A stretch of 64,000 bases of DNA from Rhizoclosmatium globosum (GCA_002104985.1 MCGO01000044.1:282224-346223); one strand, 5' to 3'. Shown: positions 10,688 through 22,443, counted from the first letter of the stretch. Made by a program: numbers and translations. Notes: generated by a model not told the origin, from the sequence alone.

Positions 10688-13600
10688 TAGGGAAGCCGAA
10701 AGCGTTCACCCAACAAAAAAATGCAATCCACCACCACCACCACCCACCCAACCCAAAGAACTCACAAGATGGGCGGGACAGTACTGCCAAGCACGGAATG
10801 AATGTAAGTCGAGCATTCGAAAAACTCTTTGAAGTAACTCGAAATGCTTCAGGACAGCAGACGGAGACACACCATCTCGCAACAAGGGCTCCAGAACCTC
10901 ATAGCTGCGTCGAAAACTCGGTCTACTGGCAGCAGCGAATACGTTCCAGACAGCCGTGTTTACGCAACTCCACAAGCTCCCCTGCAGATTGGACAGTCAC
11001 CATCTAGCAGCTCCCGCCTTTTAAGTGCTACACAGGGACTCAATGGACCAACGGCAAACCGTCTCAGTTGCGATGAATGCAACAAACATGTCCTGCCAGC
11101 ACTGTTGACTATTGTGGGATCCTTTCGCTACTGTGATGCTTGTAAGCCAGCTGCCAATTGTGAGAACTGCAGTCAGCCTGCGTCTGAAACATACGATCAA
11201 GCTCGTCTCTGTCGTGGTTGCTTTATTTGCGCTTCTAGATCAGGAGTTGGTATGTTGTGTTTGTTGAAGCCATTTGAAACTAACTCACTTCAAGGATCCA
11301 ATGGACCTCAAACCACACATCAAAATATTCCAAATATGATGGATCAACGGTTTCACGAGCAAGAACGCCTCCGTAATCAAGCCTTAAGTGATTTCAATGG
11401 TGTTCGATCTTCTGCTGTACCTGCTGCAACTGTGTCCCGAATGCTCCGATACACCTTCGAGATTGTGGCATATAAAGCTGTGAAGTCTAAGTCTACAAAT
11501 GGTTTTGTCTATACTGAAGTCAAGAATCTCATCCAAGAAAAGATGGAGTTTTCTGATACTACAACTTTTCGTGAATTGGCGGCATTCCTTACGTCTCCAC
11601 AATGTGAACGGATTAACAAAGTGTATGCCACAGTTGAACACGAGACAGCCAGCACTGAAATCTACACCATGAAGGGCAACAATCCTGGTGCTGAGCTTAA
11701 TGCATCCAGTTTGATCCACAAACATCTTCCACACCACACGCCAAAGCTACCAAAGAAGAAAGCCACTGCCCCAGTTGCAAGAGTAAATTCAAATTTTGTA
11801 TGATTTTGACATCCATCTAATTAAAGTGAAGGTTGCCGTTGTTTTTGTTTCCAAGCAACGATTGGTGGATTCTGAGGAAGACGAAGAGTTTGCAATCCAT
11901 ACCAGTTCTCGCCGCAAGGTTTCTTGCCAACGTCCTGAAGTTGAATGCTCTCGCTCACTGCCCACAGGCTCAAGTGCCGTCAGAATGGTTGGTCGCGTTA
12001 TGTCCACGCCTCTGTCCAACAGCCTTGCCGGGATGGTGATGAAATCAATTTTCAAGATATTGGAACTGTCAATCTCACGATTGATGCCAATGTGGTTGGG
12101 ACTGGGTCTACGCGGGTTTGCCATCGGGTGAGCATTGCACCTGGAACTTCAGGAGTGGAAACGCCAAAAGTAATTAGGGACGTTCCATCTTGGGTTGTCA
12201 AGATGCAAAGACGAGACATTGTTTTGCAAACTCCAGAACATGTTGGTCAACAGAGTTACTGCCAACAGCAGCTCTACGCCCACGACTTTATTACTCAGTG
12301 CTTGGAGACATATGATTGTTTGAAAGATCATTGTGAGTTGCTATTCTGAAATCTTATCTAACTTGGCCACCGTTAGTGCGGAATGTCTGTGATGTGTCCT
12401 CACTTCAGATTATTAAGCCACTTCTTGCCAAAACAGCTGACGGTTCCACGTTTGTTCTCGAGCGCTACTTGCCAGGAACGTTCTGTAAATTTTATGCCAA
12501 CTATGGATTTACTCCAATCAACACTGGAGATGAATTTGATAGTCTTAACCTGTTTTTCGAATGTATTATGCACTTGTCTCTGAAAGACTCTGATGGTATG
12601 GCTATTCTTGTTGACATTCAAGGTGGGCTATTTTTTGTCTATTATTTACTAACCTTCCTTTTCAACAGGTACTGTCACCCAAATGGAAAAGAGCAAGTCA
12701 ATCTGCCTCACTGACTTTCAAGTCGTGACAAATCCTGCAATTGTATCAGAGAACCAGTTTTTGTAAGATTATCTCCCTGTTGTTCCAAATCTGACTCAAG
12801 TACTATATACAGGTGCTTTGGCAAAGGAAACGTTACTCAATACTTCAATGATTTTTTGAAGAATCACAAGTGTTCGAATCTGTGCGTTGAGGTTGGTCTT
12901 GCAGATGAGATGAAGGACGAAACTGAATAGTGACTGGTTGATAATTGTTAGCTGATTTATTTTGTTAATTGTTATAAGTGTGTTATAAGTGCTGAATAAA
13001 AGATATTTAATTTGTGGTCAATCAGAACTGTAGATCTCTTTCCAATCGAGAAGAAAGTTCAGTGTCTTGGTCAGAGTGCATGTCAACTTCTCCTTCAACA
13101 CAGGCTACTACTACTGTGCTTGAACCAGTTTCACGCATATATCTGACCATACCACGAAGAATTGGCCAAATGTCGTTTGTTTGTTGAATGGTCCCAGGAA
13201 ACAGAGCCCTTGCATGGCGAAGACAGCTCAACACGTTCTCCGGAAATAATGAAAACAGCTCTGAGTTTTCAGTTTGAATTTCAGCCATCTTCTTTGCCAA
13301 GTAGCCAATAGGGCAGCGTATACGGTGGTCAATGCCTCCAAAGTCAGATGAGTTGCTCATCAGGTTGGAGGGACTGCTGAGGTAACCACTTGGAAGGTTG
13401 CGTTTCCATTGTGCACGTTTGCTTCTTGCATTGTACGTCCGACGCTTCTCATCGAAAAACTGCTGATAATATGGAATAGCCAGAAACTGGAAAATCGCCC
13501 TAGTTGTTTGTCAGAAAAAGACGAAAACGTTTTGTGCTAGGGTATACCCTTCCAAAGGATCAGTAGGATCGTACAGTTGACGCTCCCGTGCCAAAGCCAA

Positions 13601-15000
13601 CAAGTCCAAGATGTCGTTTCCCCATTCATACAGCATATGTGACCACCAACATTCAATTTTTTGGTTTAAACGGGAATCCAGTACAACACGATGGAACTTA
13701 TTAACCTGCTCTGGAGTTGCTGTTGGCTCCAACTCAGTTCGCATAGTGGTTTGCAACCAAGCAAGGTAGTTATTTTCTCCACCTTGATCCGAAATGGTAG
13801 TATCATGAATGGCGTTAAATGGTTGACATGATTCTAAGTACCAATATGCACAAGTGGACCCTGGCGATTTGACTTCCAAACTTTGAACCATGCCATATAC
13901 CGTGACCAGCATTCTATTCCACCTGACACAAAGAGTCTGTATATTCCTTCACAAAAGAGTTAGATAGAGATGAAGCCTGTGGGAACCTACTGAATTTGTC
14001 ATGTTGATCAAATGCCAGCTTCTCAAAAGGACCTTTTCCAGTGTAGTTTCGGCGCTTCAACCTGTTTTGGGTTCTAGCCAGAACATTTGATGGCTCCATT
14101 TCATTAAGCAACGCCAGAACACGGTCCCTACAACGCAGACATTTAGAACAGAATGTAACAAAATTTGACAAACCTGGTGATTGGAATGTGATGAGTAAAA
14201 CGCAGATCAAACCAAATGTTCCGATATCCTGAAAATATCCCAACAGTTTCACGATAATACTTTATCCATTCCTTTGCTTTGGCCTCAATGAAAACCTTTT
14301 CCTCCGCTGTTGTCCTCCTCTTCAAATTAATGCTTTTCAAGTATCTGCGAAATGAGGAGTCTGAATTAGATTCAGTGATCCCTGCTTTTACCAATTCCTT
14401 CTGAATGTCTCCATATTGAACATTTCTCCAAAACAGCTCTACAGTGATACAGTATTTGATGCAATCCTTACATCCGTGATAAACAACTTCCTCGCCTGGT
14501 TCGGACCAAATCAAAATATCATCTGCATCTCGACAGCACTCTTTTTCAGAAAAAATACGTCGAATCTGTTTGGTTTCTAAGTATCCATTTTGTATAGTTT
14601 GAGGCACAACTGTTGGTGGATTCAAGGCAGGATTTGATGTTTTAGCATCACGAATGATTTGATCCACACAGGCCTGACAGAATAGAGCAGTATGATTTCC
14701 ATCAGTGTCAGCTTCATTATCTTCAATCTCGAAATCGTTGCCTTCAAGCTTGTACAGTAGTGATTCAGGCCAAGCACAACCGCAACCATTGCAGTCTGTC
14801 TCATTCAATTCAGAGACTCCAAACACTTGCTCCTCCTCATGAACATGTTGCAGATCGTGAATTTCGATACATGCCCTACAGAAGTGCATTTCACTGTTGA
14901 TGCTTTCGAAATTAAGGCCGCTGCCAGTAGCTCCACAAGCAGAGCATGTCAACTTGAGTTCAGCCTTTGCAATACACCCAAAGCAATATGGATGTTGTGC
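10688..15000. mobile_element. 4.3-kb segment inside a LINE, carrying alpha-kinase and DDE-integrase genes
   Basis: The segment lies between two LINE pieces that are contiguous in the copy at 33.9 kb, apart from three bases. It holds two convergent genes: an alpha-kinase on the plus strand and a DDE integrase on the minus strand, with 91 bp between their stops. I see no clear terminal inverted repeats or target duplication. It could therefore be a transposon with lost ends, a capture during repair, or a rearrangement. Confidence 0.5.
10844..12930 (+). CDS. alpha-kinase domain protein with Cys-rich N-terminal zinc region
   Basis: Exons 10844-11249, 11295-11782, 11832-11918, 11975-12332, 12377-12622, 12669-12762 and 12813-12930 join in frame to about 598 residues. 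The C-terminal third has the alpha-kinase signature of the eEF2K/myosin-heavy-chain-kinase family: WVVK, LERYLPGTFCKFYANYG, AILVDIQG, LTDFQ, FGKGN, and the zinc-binding end HKCSNLC. This predicts an atypical Ser/Thr kinase. The N-terminal part has paired CxxC motifs (CDECNKH, YCDAC, NCENCS, LCRGCFIC), probably zinc-binding. It shares the segment with a DDE integrase, so it may be transposon cargo. The start is uncertain: another ATG at 10798 is in a different frame. Confidence 0.8.
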
Positions 15001-15057
15001 ATCAAAATTGGCCAAGACAATATCAGGGATACCACAACTCCCTCTGTTGAAGGACAT
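13022..15057 (-). pseudogene. DDE integrase/transposase with Cys-rich N-terminus, probably frameshifted
   Basis: At least four exons run from 15057 to 13022. A Cys-rich N-terminus (YCFGC, TCSACG, FCRAC, CNGCGC, LFCQAC, HGCKDC) is followed by an integrase-core fold. Visible elements are FDQHDKF (first Asp), GGIECWSRYMAW, ISDQGGEN (second Asp), NQKIECWW (Glu) and a C-terminal segment with LPSGYLSS. These match the fungal/animal integrase-core transposase family. Near 13870 the frame changes without a convincing intron, suggesting a frameshift. The first ~20 residues (FNRGSCGIPDIVLANFD) come from the adjoining LINE endonuclease, so the native start is missing or replaced. Confidence 0.7.
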
Positions 15058-16060
15058 TCATTTTCCAGAAATGGGTTTCTGAATAGATAGCTGAGAATCC
15101 ACAAGGTCTTTGAGTAATAATTGCTCCTGAGAATTGATAATAGAGTTTGGTTCGATTGAAGGAGAGGCAAAGGCAAGTAGACCTCCAGTGTTACGTGGGC
15201 CAACCGCAATCTGATTGTAATGAGGTTGGAGAGATAAGGTCTGAAAGGGATAGAAGATTGAGGAGATAACCAAGTTTCAAGTAAAAATGCAATATTAATT
15301 TGCTGCTGAGTGTTGAAGTGGCAGATTTCTTCAGCCTTTCCCACCAGGCCATTCACATTTGAGCAGTGTATTAACATTTCACCTGTCTCCATGTCAACAG
15401 TTCCAGGTCCATCATCCAGAGGAGCAGGAGGGGGAGCAGGTTGTCTTGCATGATAGTAGTTAGATTGATGAGCAGACTGTCTTCCAAAAGTGAGATTTGG
15501 ATTCTTGGTGATTTCTCTAGCTTTTGTAAGCACTGCATCCTTGATGTCCTGTGACGCTCCATTGACAATAGTATCTTGCAGATTTACAGTTCAAGCCATC
15601 AAACAGAGGTGAGTAAGGTGGTTAACAATTGAAGCCTTGTAGGCTTTATCATATTGGGGACCATGACTTGGCTGAGCAAATGGGTCGAAATTATCCAAGA
15701 ACTGGGCTCCAGAGTCCTTCTGTTTAACTACTGTGTTATATGCAATCTAAGTCACATAAAACTCCACAATAGCATTTCCAATAGTTGAGGCCAATACGAC
15801 AAACTTTCCAATTCCAAGAGCATTTGCCACAGTCTTGATCAACTTGTCTCTATATTTACTGCAAATGTCGTGCAATGGGCAAGTGTCATTGATACCAATG
15901 CGAACACACACTTGAATTTCAATGGCTCAGATGGAGGTGCAAGCATTTGTTGCACAGCTCTGTTGCGGCATTGGAGCATTTTCTTCTGGGAAAGAAGAGG
16001 GAGCTGTGACTTGGCTGCATAAACCCTAACAGCATCATTCACAGTTTAATCAAATGTTTC
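15001..16060 (-). mobile_element. decayed LINE fragment, right piece (ORF2 N-terminal region plus endonuclease start)
   Basis: The minus strand parallels the LINE at 33970-35200: AAKSQLPLLSQK, APPSEPLKFKCV, AREITKNPNLTFGRQSAHQ, then the endonuclease start with FNTQQQINIAFLLETWLSP. Several frameshifts and an internal deletion in the endonuclease region make it non-functional. Neither the 5' ORF1 nor reverse transcriptase is present here. Confidence 0.85.
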
Positions 16061-16444
16061 AAGTTTAAATAAAAAGCAGGACAAATAACGGTCCCAGCTA
16101 AACGTAATAAAATGCTAAACGTAATAAAATGCTAAACTTAAGCATGAGAATTATGTCAGTTGATTCCAAAGCAAATGAACTTATTAGAAAAGAATACCTA
16201 TTAACTGATTACTTTAAAATGCAATGCCCTATTCTTAAGCCTTCATGGTTTCAGAACCCGTCAATTCCTGGCCAAAATCAAGTCCATTGTTATTATTCTG
16301 ATGCAGTTATTCTGAATGTGCAACATTAAAGTGAATCAGACTGCCACATTGTTACAAAACGTGAAATGAATCCAACATAGCACTATTCAACAACTGCACA
16401 TGTTGATGAAAACTTTTGCATAAATACATTTTCATTCACATTTG
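16061..16444. other. A/T-rich spacer, no gene
   Basis: There is a short duplicated motif (AAACGTAATAAAATGCTAAAC at 16098-16136) and only small unsupported ORFs. Confidence 0.5.
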
Positions 16445-17815
16445 CTAAAAGCAAACACATAAACTCACTCCGCAAACACTTTCGCTCACTCCCCAAACAC
16501 ATACGCTCACTTCACAAACACATACACTTATGCAAACAGTCTGGGCCACTCTGCAAACACATTTGCTCACTTTGCAAACAGGTTCGCTCACTCTGCAACA
16601 GTCTGGGCCACTCCGCAAACACATTTGCTCACTTTGTAAACACATACGCTCACTATGCAACAGTCTGGGCCACTCCGCAAACACATTTGCTCACTTCCCA
16701 AACAGTCTGGGCCACTCCTCAAACACTTTTGCTCACTTTGTAAACACATTTGCTCACTCTGCAACAGTCTGGGCCACTCCGCAAACACATTCGCTCACGC
16801 CGCAAACACTTTTGCTCACTTTGCAAACACAATTTTTCACTTCCCAAACAGTTTCGCTCTGTTTGCAAACAGTCTGGGCCACTCCGCAAACACATTTGCT
16901 CACTTTCTTTCCCTCACTCTGCAAACAGTCTGGGCCACTCAGCAAACACTTTCGCTCACTTCAGAAACACATACGCTCATTCCGCAAACAGTCTGGGCCA
17001 CTCCGCAAACACATTCGCTCACGCCGCAAACACTTTTGCTCACTTCGCAAACACAATTTTTCACTTCCCAAACAGTTTGGCTCTGTTTGCAAACAGTCTG
17101 GGCTACTCTGCAAACACTTTTGCTCACTTTCTTTCCCTCACTCTGCAAACAGTCTGGGCCACTCCGCAAACACATTTGCTCACTTTCTTTCCCTCACTCT
17201 GCAAACAGTCTGGGCCACTCAGCAAACACTTTTGCTCACTTCAGAAACACATACGCTCATTCCGCAAACAGTCTGGGCCACTCCGCAAACACATTCGCTC
17301 ACGCCGCAAACACTTTTGCTCACTTCGCAAACACAATTTTTCACTTCCCAAACAGTTTCGCTCTGTTTGCAAACAGTCTGGGCCACTCCGCAAACACATT
17401 TGCTCACTTTCTTTCCCTCACTCTGCAAACAGTCTGGGCCACTCAGCAAACGCTTTCGCTCACTTCAGAAACACATACGCTCATTCCGCAAACAGTCTGG
17501 GCCACTCCGCAAACACATTCGCTCACGCCGCAAACACTTTTGCTCACTTCGCAAACACAATTTTTCACTTCCCAAACAGTTTCGCTCTGTTTGCAAACAG
17601 TCTGGGCCACTCTGCAAACACATTTGCTCACTTTGCAAACACTTTCCCTCACTCTGCAAACAGTCTGGGCCACTCAGCAAACACTTTCGCTCACTTCAGA
17701 AACACATACGCTCATTCCGCAAACAGTCCGGGCCACTCCGCAAACACTTTTGCTCACCTGCATGTTGCTCTCTTCGCAAACACATTTGCTTCTCCCTTGC
17801 GTCTACATCAGTCCC
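16445..17815 (+). repeat. GCAAACA satellite array with higher-order structure
   Basis: Monomers of about 20 bp follow the pattern GCAAACACNTTYGCTCACTY, alternating with a GCAAACAGTCTGGGCCACTC variant. Larger blocks recur with spacings of about 280, 224 and 230 bp (GCAAACAGTCTGGGCCACTCAGC at 16921, 17201, 17425 and 17655). The forward strand is nearly free of stop codons in all three frames, which produces spurious long ORFs. A short inverted piece lies at 10480-10596. Confidence 0.9.
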
Positions 17816-17866
17816 AAAGTTTAAAAGAATATATGCTATGTCGCTTTACGTCTTCCTTATCAACAT

Positions 17867-18277
17867 TTATTTGATATCAATGTCAAAAGAAACTTTCATA
17901 ACACCGCCATCATCCATTTCACACGCCATTCGTACAAGTTCGCGCTCTTCTGCTTCCAGTTCCTCCAACTTATTTGCCAACATCATCAACTCAGATCCAC
18001 GATCAATCCCACTCCCAATACCTTCCTCAATTCCTTGTTCGCTGATCCGTAACTCAAGTCCTTTTCGGAAGCCAGCATCCAACGCCTTGTAGCAAACCGC
18101 AAAAGGTCCGTTCAGTCCAACTCGCACAGGAACACCAGCTGCAATCTTTGATTCCAACGCAGATATATCTGATACGAGTTTTTGGGCCTTCTTGGAGGTT
18201 TGGGAAAATTGCGAAGATAGGTCTCGTTGCAGATTCGTTAGTTTTGCTGTTTGAGCCGTTTGGAAACCTGCACTGAT
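17867..18277 (-). CDS. probable C-terminal extension of the PPR protein, beyond an in-frame TGA
   Basis: This open frame is the same frame as the PPR ORF that stops at 18278-18280 and continues for about 136 codons to a TAA at 17867. It encodes a charged helical region (KLTNLQRDLSSQFSQTSKK, LANKLEELEAEERELVRMA) compatible with a coiled coil. I found no intron that removes the TGA and keeps frame. It may be the true tail of the PPR protein with a nonsense mutation, or 3' non-coding sequence. Confidence 0.4.
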   Translation of the reverse strand: MSAGFQTAQTAKLTNLQRDLSSQFSQTSKKAQKLVSDISALESKIAAGVPVRVGLNGPFAVCYKALDAGFRKGLELRISEQGIEEGIGSGIDRGSELMMLANKLEELEAEERELVRMACEMDDGGVMKVSFDIDIK

Positions 18278-19665
18278 TCAGCGCCAGTGATGTGACACGC
18301 GGCTGAGAGTGAGCACCTCTGCACGGAAAAATGACACGGCTGTTTCAAACGACGATGTGGTTGGGTTCGCGGATTCGGTTTCGAGGATGGATGCGACTGC
18401 GTTTCGGGATGTGAATGTTTCGAGGGCGGTTGTGTGTGCGTTTCGGAGGAGGATTGCGGCTTTCATGTCGTTGTATGATGTGTAGGCTAGTGGAAGGGAT
18501 GAGAGTTTGCAGGCGCTTGTGATGAGGGAGACGTAGGAAGCGATTGTGATTGGACGATGGGATTGGGAGGAGAGGTCCAGGGCTTGAGTAATGAATTCGT
18601 TGACAGAGGTGAGGTATGAGGTTGTGATTTGTGAAGGTGGGGCAATTTTGACTAATGAGTCGAGGAGAAGTTGGATTGTTTCGTCTGTTGGATGGATTTT
18701 GTGGTGTTCTGTGACTCGAGGGAAAGTGTGAAGGAGAGTTTCGAATTGGTTGAGAGCGGCAAGGCATCGAAGATTCGTATTGAGGAGTGACCTGATTGAT
18801 GGATGGTTATAAGAACACAATACAACAACGAAACAGTACATCAACTTACACGTCAATTGGCAAACCGGATGCCTCCAATGCATCAAACAATCGAACAACA
18901 GCCCCATAATTCTCACACTGCTCATGCGCAACCATCAAGGCCCGATACACATCAATTGTAAACTCTGCACCACGTTTCGTTTTTCCTCCACCAAGCGTCA
19001 TCCGTCGATGTACCCGTTCCACCCAATTCTTTTCCTTGAACGACCCAAAAGCCTCCACAAACGCTAGAAGCGTTGCACGCGAAGCACGAATCTCGTAGGT
19101 CTCCAAATCCTGCCACAAATCCTCCATCACGCTTGCAATATCAACGAGTGTGGGTTTTGTGCCTGATGAAGTTGTCCTGTACGCGAGAATCGGGCCGGAT
19201 CGTTGAATGTGTACTTCGGGAGATCGAATTGCGTTTCCTCCGTACAAAAGAACACCAATAAGAGTTTGGATGGATTCATCGGAAATGACAGGGACGAGAC
19301 AGGATTTGGCGTCCATTTGTGCACGTGCGATTTCGTGAATTGCAATAGCCTTTCGGGGATCTCCAATGTGGGATTTGTAGAGTGCTGCAAACGTTGTTGC
19401 AGTGAAAGGAACGTTTCGAAGTTTCATATCAGTGATGATTCTGGTGGAACAAGAGGTGAGCATTGGCGGAAGGAATTGTGGGATTGTTGGGCATGTCGAT
19501 GGGTCTGTTGGGAGGAAGGCGAGGAGGGTGTGTTGGGCAAGAGAGTCCCAGTGGGACTGGGTAAGTGCGTTCAAGAGAGAGGGTGACTTTGATGAAACAG
19601 TGGAGTAGAGCTGGTAAACAAGGGCCGGTTTAATGCCGTGGAGAGGACTTAGGATCTCGTCTTTA
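18278..19665 (-). CDS. pentatricopeptide-repeat (PPR) protein, C-terminal part
   Basis: The frame from about 19665 to 18846 continues after a GT-AG intron into an exon from about 18791 to 18278. PPR-like helices are visible: VYRALMVAHEQCENYGAVVRLFDALEASGLPIDV and TATTFAALYKSHIGDPRKAIAIHEIA-type motifs. PPR proteins usually bind organellar RNA. The N-terminal exon appears to be 22443-21690, now separated by a MULE transposase. The same uninterrupted ORF (20099-18846) begins in transposase sequence and ends in PPR sequence, so the junction near 19660 is a fusion at the DNA level. Confidence 0.65.
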
Positions 19666-21546
19666 GCCTCAAAGTGAAAGCTCTCATTTGGATTTGTAGC
19701 TGTCACTTGCAATAATAATGGGTTGGACTGTCGATAATACAACGCCCAACGTTCAGAATTACGACGCCAGTGTTTGAGATATACGCGAACAGAAGACCGT
19801 TTCGTTTTACCGCCTCGTATGCAATCATAACGGGACGCTGCAGCAATAGCTTCATCTACTTTTGTATGGCATCGTAATTTTGAACGCTCATACATGGCTT
19901 CCACCATTAAGCTGAAAATACGTGGCAAATGGGAAAGCCGGCGCAGTAACGTACGGCGAGAATGAACAACACAGTTAAGACACATCACTGCAGATGTACC
20001 AAACTCAGCCACAGCCCTGTTAGATTCGAAAGCCAAGTAGACTCCTCTTCTCTCAATCGCTGAATCATCCAGCAAAAAATAACGAGGCCGCCACTGCACA
20101 ACGCCTAAGTGTTGTCAGAAAACAACCAACGGTTTCGCCAGTATCTGCTTCCATGTAACAACTTCCGCCAATCACAAAGTCTCCTATCTTTTTGCATATT
20201 CAGTCAATATAGGAGGATGAAATATTTCAAACCTCATCGCGAACAAGAATAGTTGAAAGATTCCATCCGTACTTATTCACACAATGAGTAGCATCCATTA
20301 ACGATAGCCATCCTCGACGTTTAAGAACTTCAAGCTGCTCAGGAGTAGCAAACACAATGCAACTGACTTGTCTTCCACGACTCTCAACAGTAATATGTTC
20401 GGCTCGGTACCCTTTCTCTCGGAGATCTGATAGCGTCGCAGCGATGTCATTCGCTAAGTCAGGCTTCGAGTCCAGCCATTCTTTCAGTTCAGTATCAATT
20501 TGCTGATATTTGAATGAGCTCATGACATTCTTGACTTTTTTCAAACCAATGTACTGGGCTCCAATACGAGAGAATAAGTGGTCATCACGTAGAAGCTTTA
20601 AAACTTGTTTTGCCGGGACTTGTAGTCTTACAAATTCCTCCACTTTTTCTCGGGCAGCCATGGATAGTCCTTGTGTGTCAAGAGCGTCCAAATAATGTGA
20701 GTGTTTTGATGAATCCAGAACAGGAGTGTCCGTTGCTTTAACAGTCTTCCATTGCGCCTTACGGACAGAAACAGTTATTGCACTTGTGACAGGATCCTTT
20801 TTGACATTTAGACAGAAGTTGCAAGTGTTGACAGAACTTCGAGAGTTGCGTGGGTTTTCTGAGAGTGGTCGCTTTGCAGCTGACGACTTCGGTCCAGTTG
20901 AATGAAAAACGCAACGAAGGTATTGGCCCGATTTCACGTCAAGGGAACCGGCTTCAACTTTGTACCAATGGCTCACATACTTGAATACTCCATAGAAGGA
21001 AGAGTAGTTTGAAAATGTCATGGGGTGGACGGGCTCAAAGAAGTTCCTTCTTGCCGTCAAAATATGGTGTCCATCATCTGGATTCACCCCAGAAATGGGT
21101 CCAACAATCCTTTCTTCTTGCTTCCGCTTTTTTGATTCTGTTCTTGCTACAACAGGATGATGTGACTGAGCCAAACCGTTGTGCGTCACTGAGTCTGGAT
21201 TTGATTAGGAATTGAGAGTCTAATGCGAAAGAGTCTAAAAACACTAACTGTGGAGAATATTATAAGATGGTCGCAGCAGAGGCGGAGGCTGTTGAGGGAG
21301 AGGTTGAGGCCATTGTGGAGGACGAGACAGGTTTGGATTCAGTCTAATTAATGGCTATTACCATGGAATGGAACTCTTACTCGCAAACTGCCCACGCACA
21401 ACGTTTTCGGAACTTCTTATTGGTTGAGGAATAGCCCTTGCCTCATAGCCGCCAAGCAGTGGAGCTGAATGCAGTGCTGGGATTGGAGGCATGTGGACAA
21501 ATTGAAACGGCATAGGTCGCATATTATGTCCTTGTCCTGGATGCAT
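19660..21546 (-). mobile_element. MULE-type transposase, inserted in or fused to the PPR gene
   Basis: Exons from about 21546, 21189-20227 and 20180-19660 encode a MULE-like transposase. Key blocks are LSLMDATHCVNKYGWNLST (first Asp), RPRYFLLDDSAIERRGVYLAF (second Asp), CLNCVVHSRRTLLRRL, WALYYRQSNPLLLQVTATNP and NESFHFEAK (the usual ESWH block). The N-terminus is P/Q/H-rich, followed by a region with CVFH and CNFC that may bind zinc. Near 20105 the frame changes, needing a 22-bp intron or a frameshift. The C-terminus runs straight into PPR sequence. I did not find convincing terminal repeats or a target duplication. Confidence 0.75.
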
Positions 21547-21689
21547 ATGCTGAGAGAATGGTTGCCCTGGACTTGGCTGAGGCTGATTTGTATTGTTGTC
21601 TTTGGTCGGTTGTTTTTTTCTAAGACAATAAAAATTTCACGTGTCGTCAACATTGTCATGTAAATCTTTTACTGCCCCTAACGGAGCCC

Positions 21690-22443
21690 TCGACGACCAA
21701 GAATGATAAAATCGATCGAGGGTTGTTGACCAATGCGAATTCGGCACGTGATTCAGAGACAGATGCGACTGAAGAAGCGACGACGTTGGAAAGGTGATTG
21801 ATTCAGTTTCGCTGGTTCGACTTGGTGGTTGGTTTTGAGTGGATGAGGGACTGAGTACGCCGGGCTTGACTAAAGGGGAAGAGTGGTTGTAGTTGGACGG
21901 GTGGCGAGGGTGTTGGTGGTGGTAGTGGTTGTAGTTGGTTTGGCTGGAGGTCGTTTGGTCCTTTGACAGCGTCCGCATCAGCTGGGCCCATCGGTCAGCA
22001 CGAACTGCATTGGTTGTGTCAGGGTTTTGCTGTTGCTGTTGCTGAACAGGAGGAGGGTCTGGCAGTGTGGCAGCAGGGGAAGCTGACTCAGAGGGAGGAG
22101 GTTGAGAGGGGGCACTAGCTGGTACTATTACAGATGCAGTGGAGCCAGACAGGGTTCTACTCGGTGCACTACTAGTACTAGGACTGCTAGTGCTACTACC
22201 AGTGCTACCAGTGCTACTAGGTGCAGCACTACTCGTCGATCGAACAAAGACGCCATCTCGAATGACCCACTCATCATCCTCTTCTTCTGTTGTTGTTCTT
22301 GCTGTCAAAGTCAATGTCGAGCTCGATGTCGTCCGAGTTGAAAACAAAGTCGAACTCGGAAACTGCCGCCGCCGAAATGCTTGGCCGCCGCAAAGTCGGA
22401 TGAGCATTTGTTTTGTTGGTTTCGGATTTGGATTTGGGTTCAC
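21690..22443 (-). CDS. N-terminal exon of a probable mitochondrial PPR protein
   Basis: The ORF starts at 22443 or, more likely, at the second Met at 22407, giving MLIRLCGGQAFRRRQFPSS, an Arg-rich presequence-like start without acidic residues. A long low-complexity region rich in S, T, P and Q follows, with a Q run near 22030. The coding sense ends around GAVKD, where a GTAAAA donor is available. The continuation probably lies 2 kb downstream at 19665, beyond the MULE insertion. The link is inferred from strand, order and complementary domain content. Confidence 0.55.

Noticed and set aside
13022..15057. Retroviral or LTR-type pol integrase
   Set aside because: There is no reverse transcriptase, protease or LTR; the GGIECWSRY/SDQGGEN pattern fits the stand-alone integrase-core transposase family better.
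16530..18092. 520-codon ORF and overlapping 374-389-codon ORFs
   Set aside because: They are translations of the GCAAACA satellite in three frames; monomer structure, not coding constraint, keeps them open.
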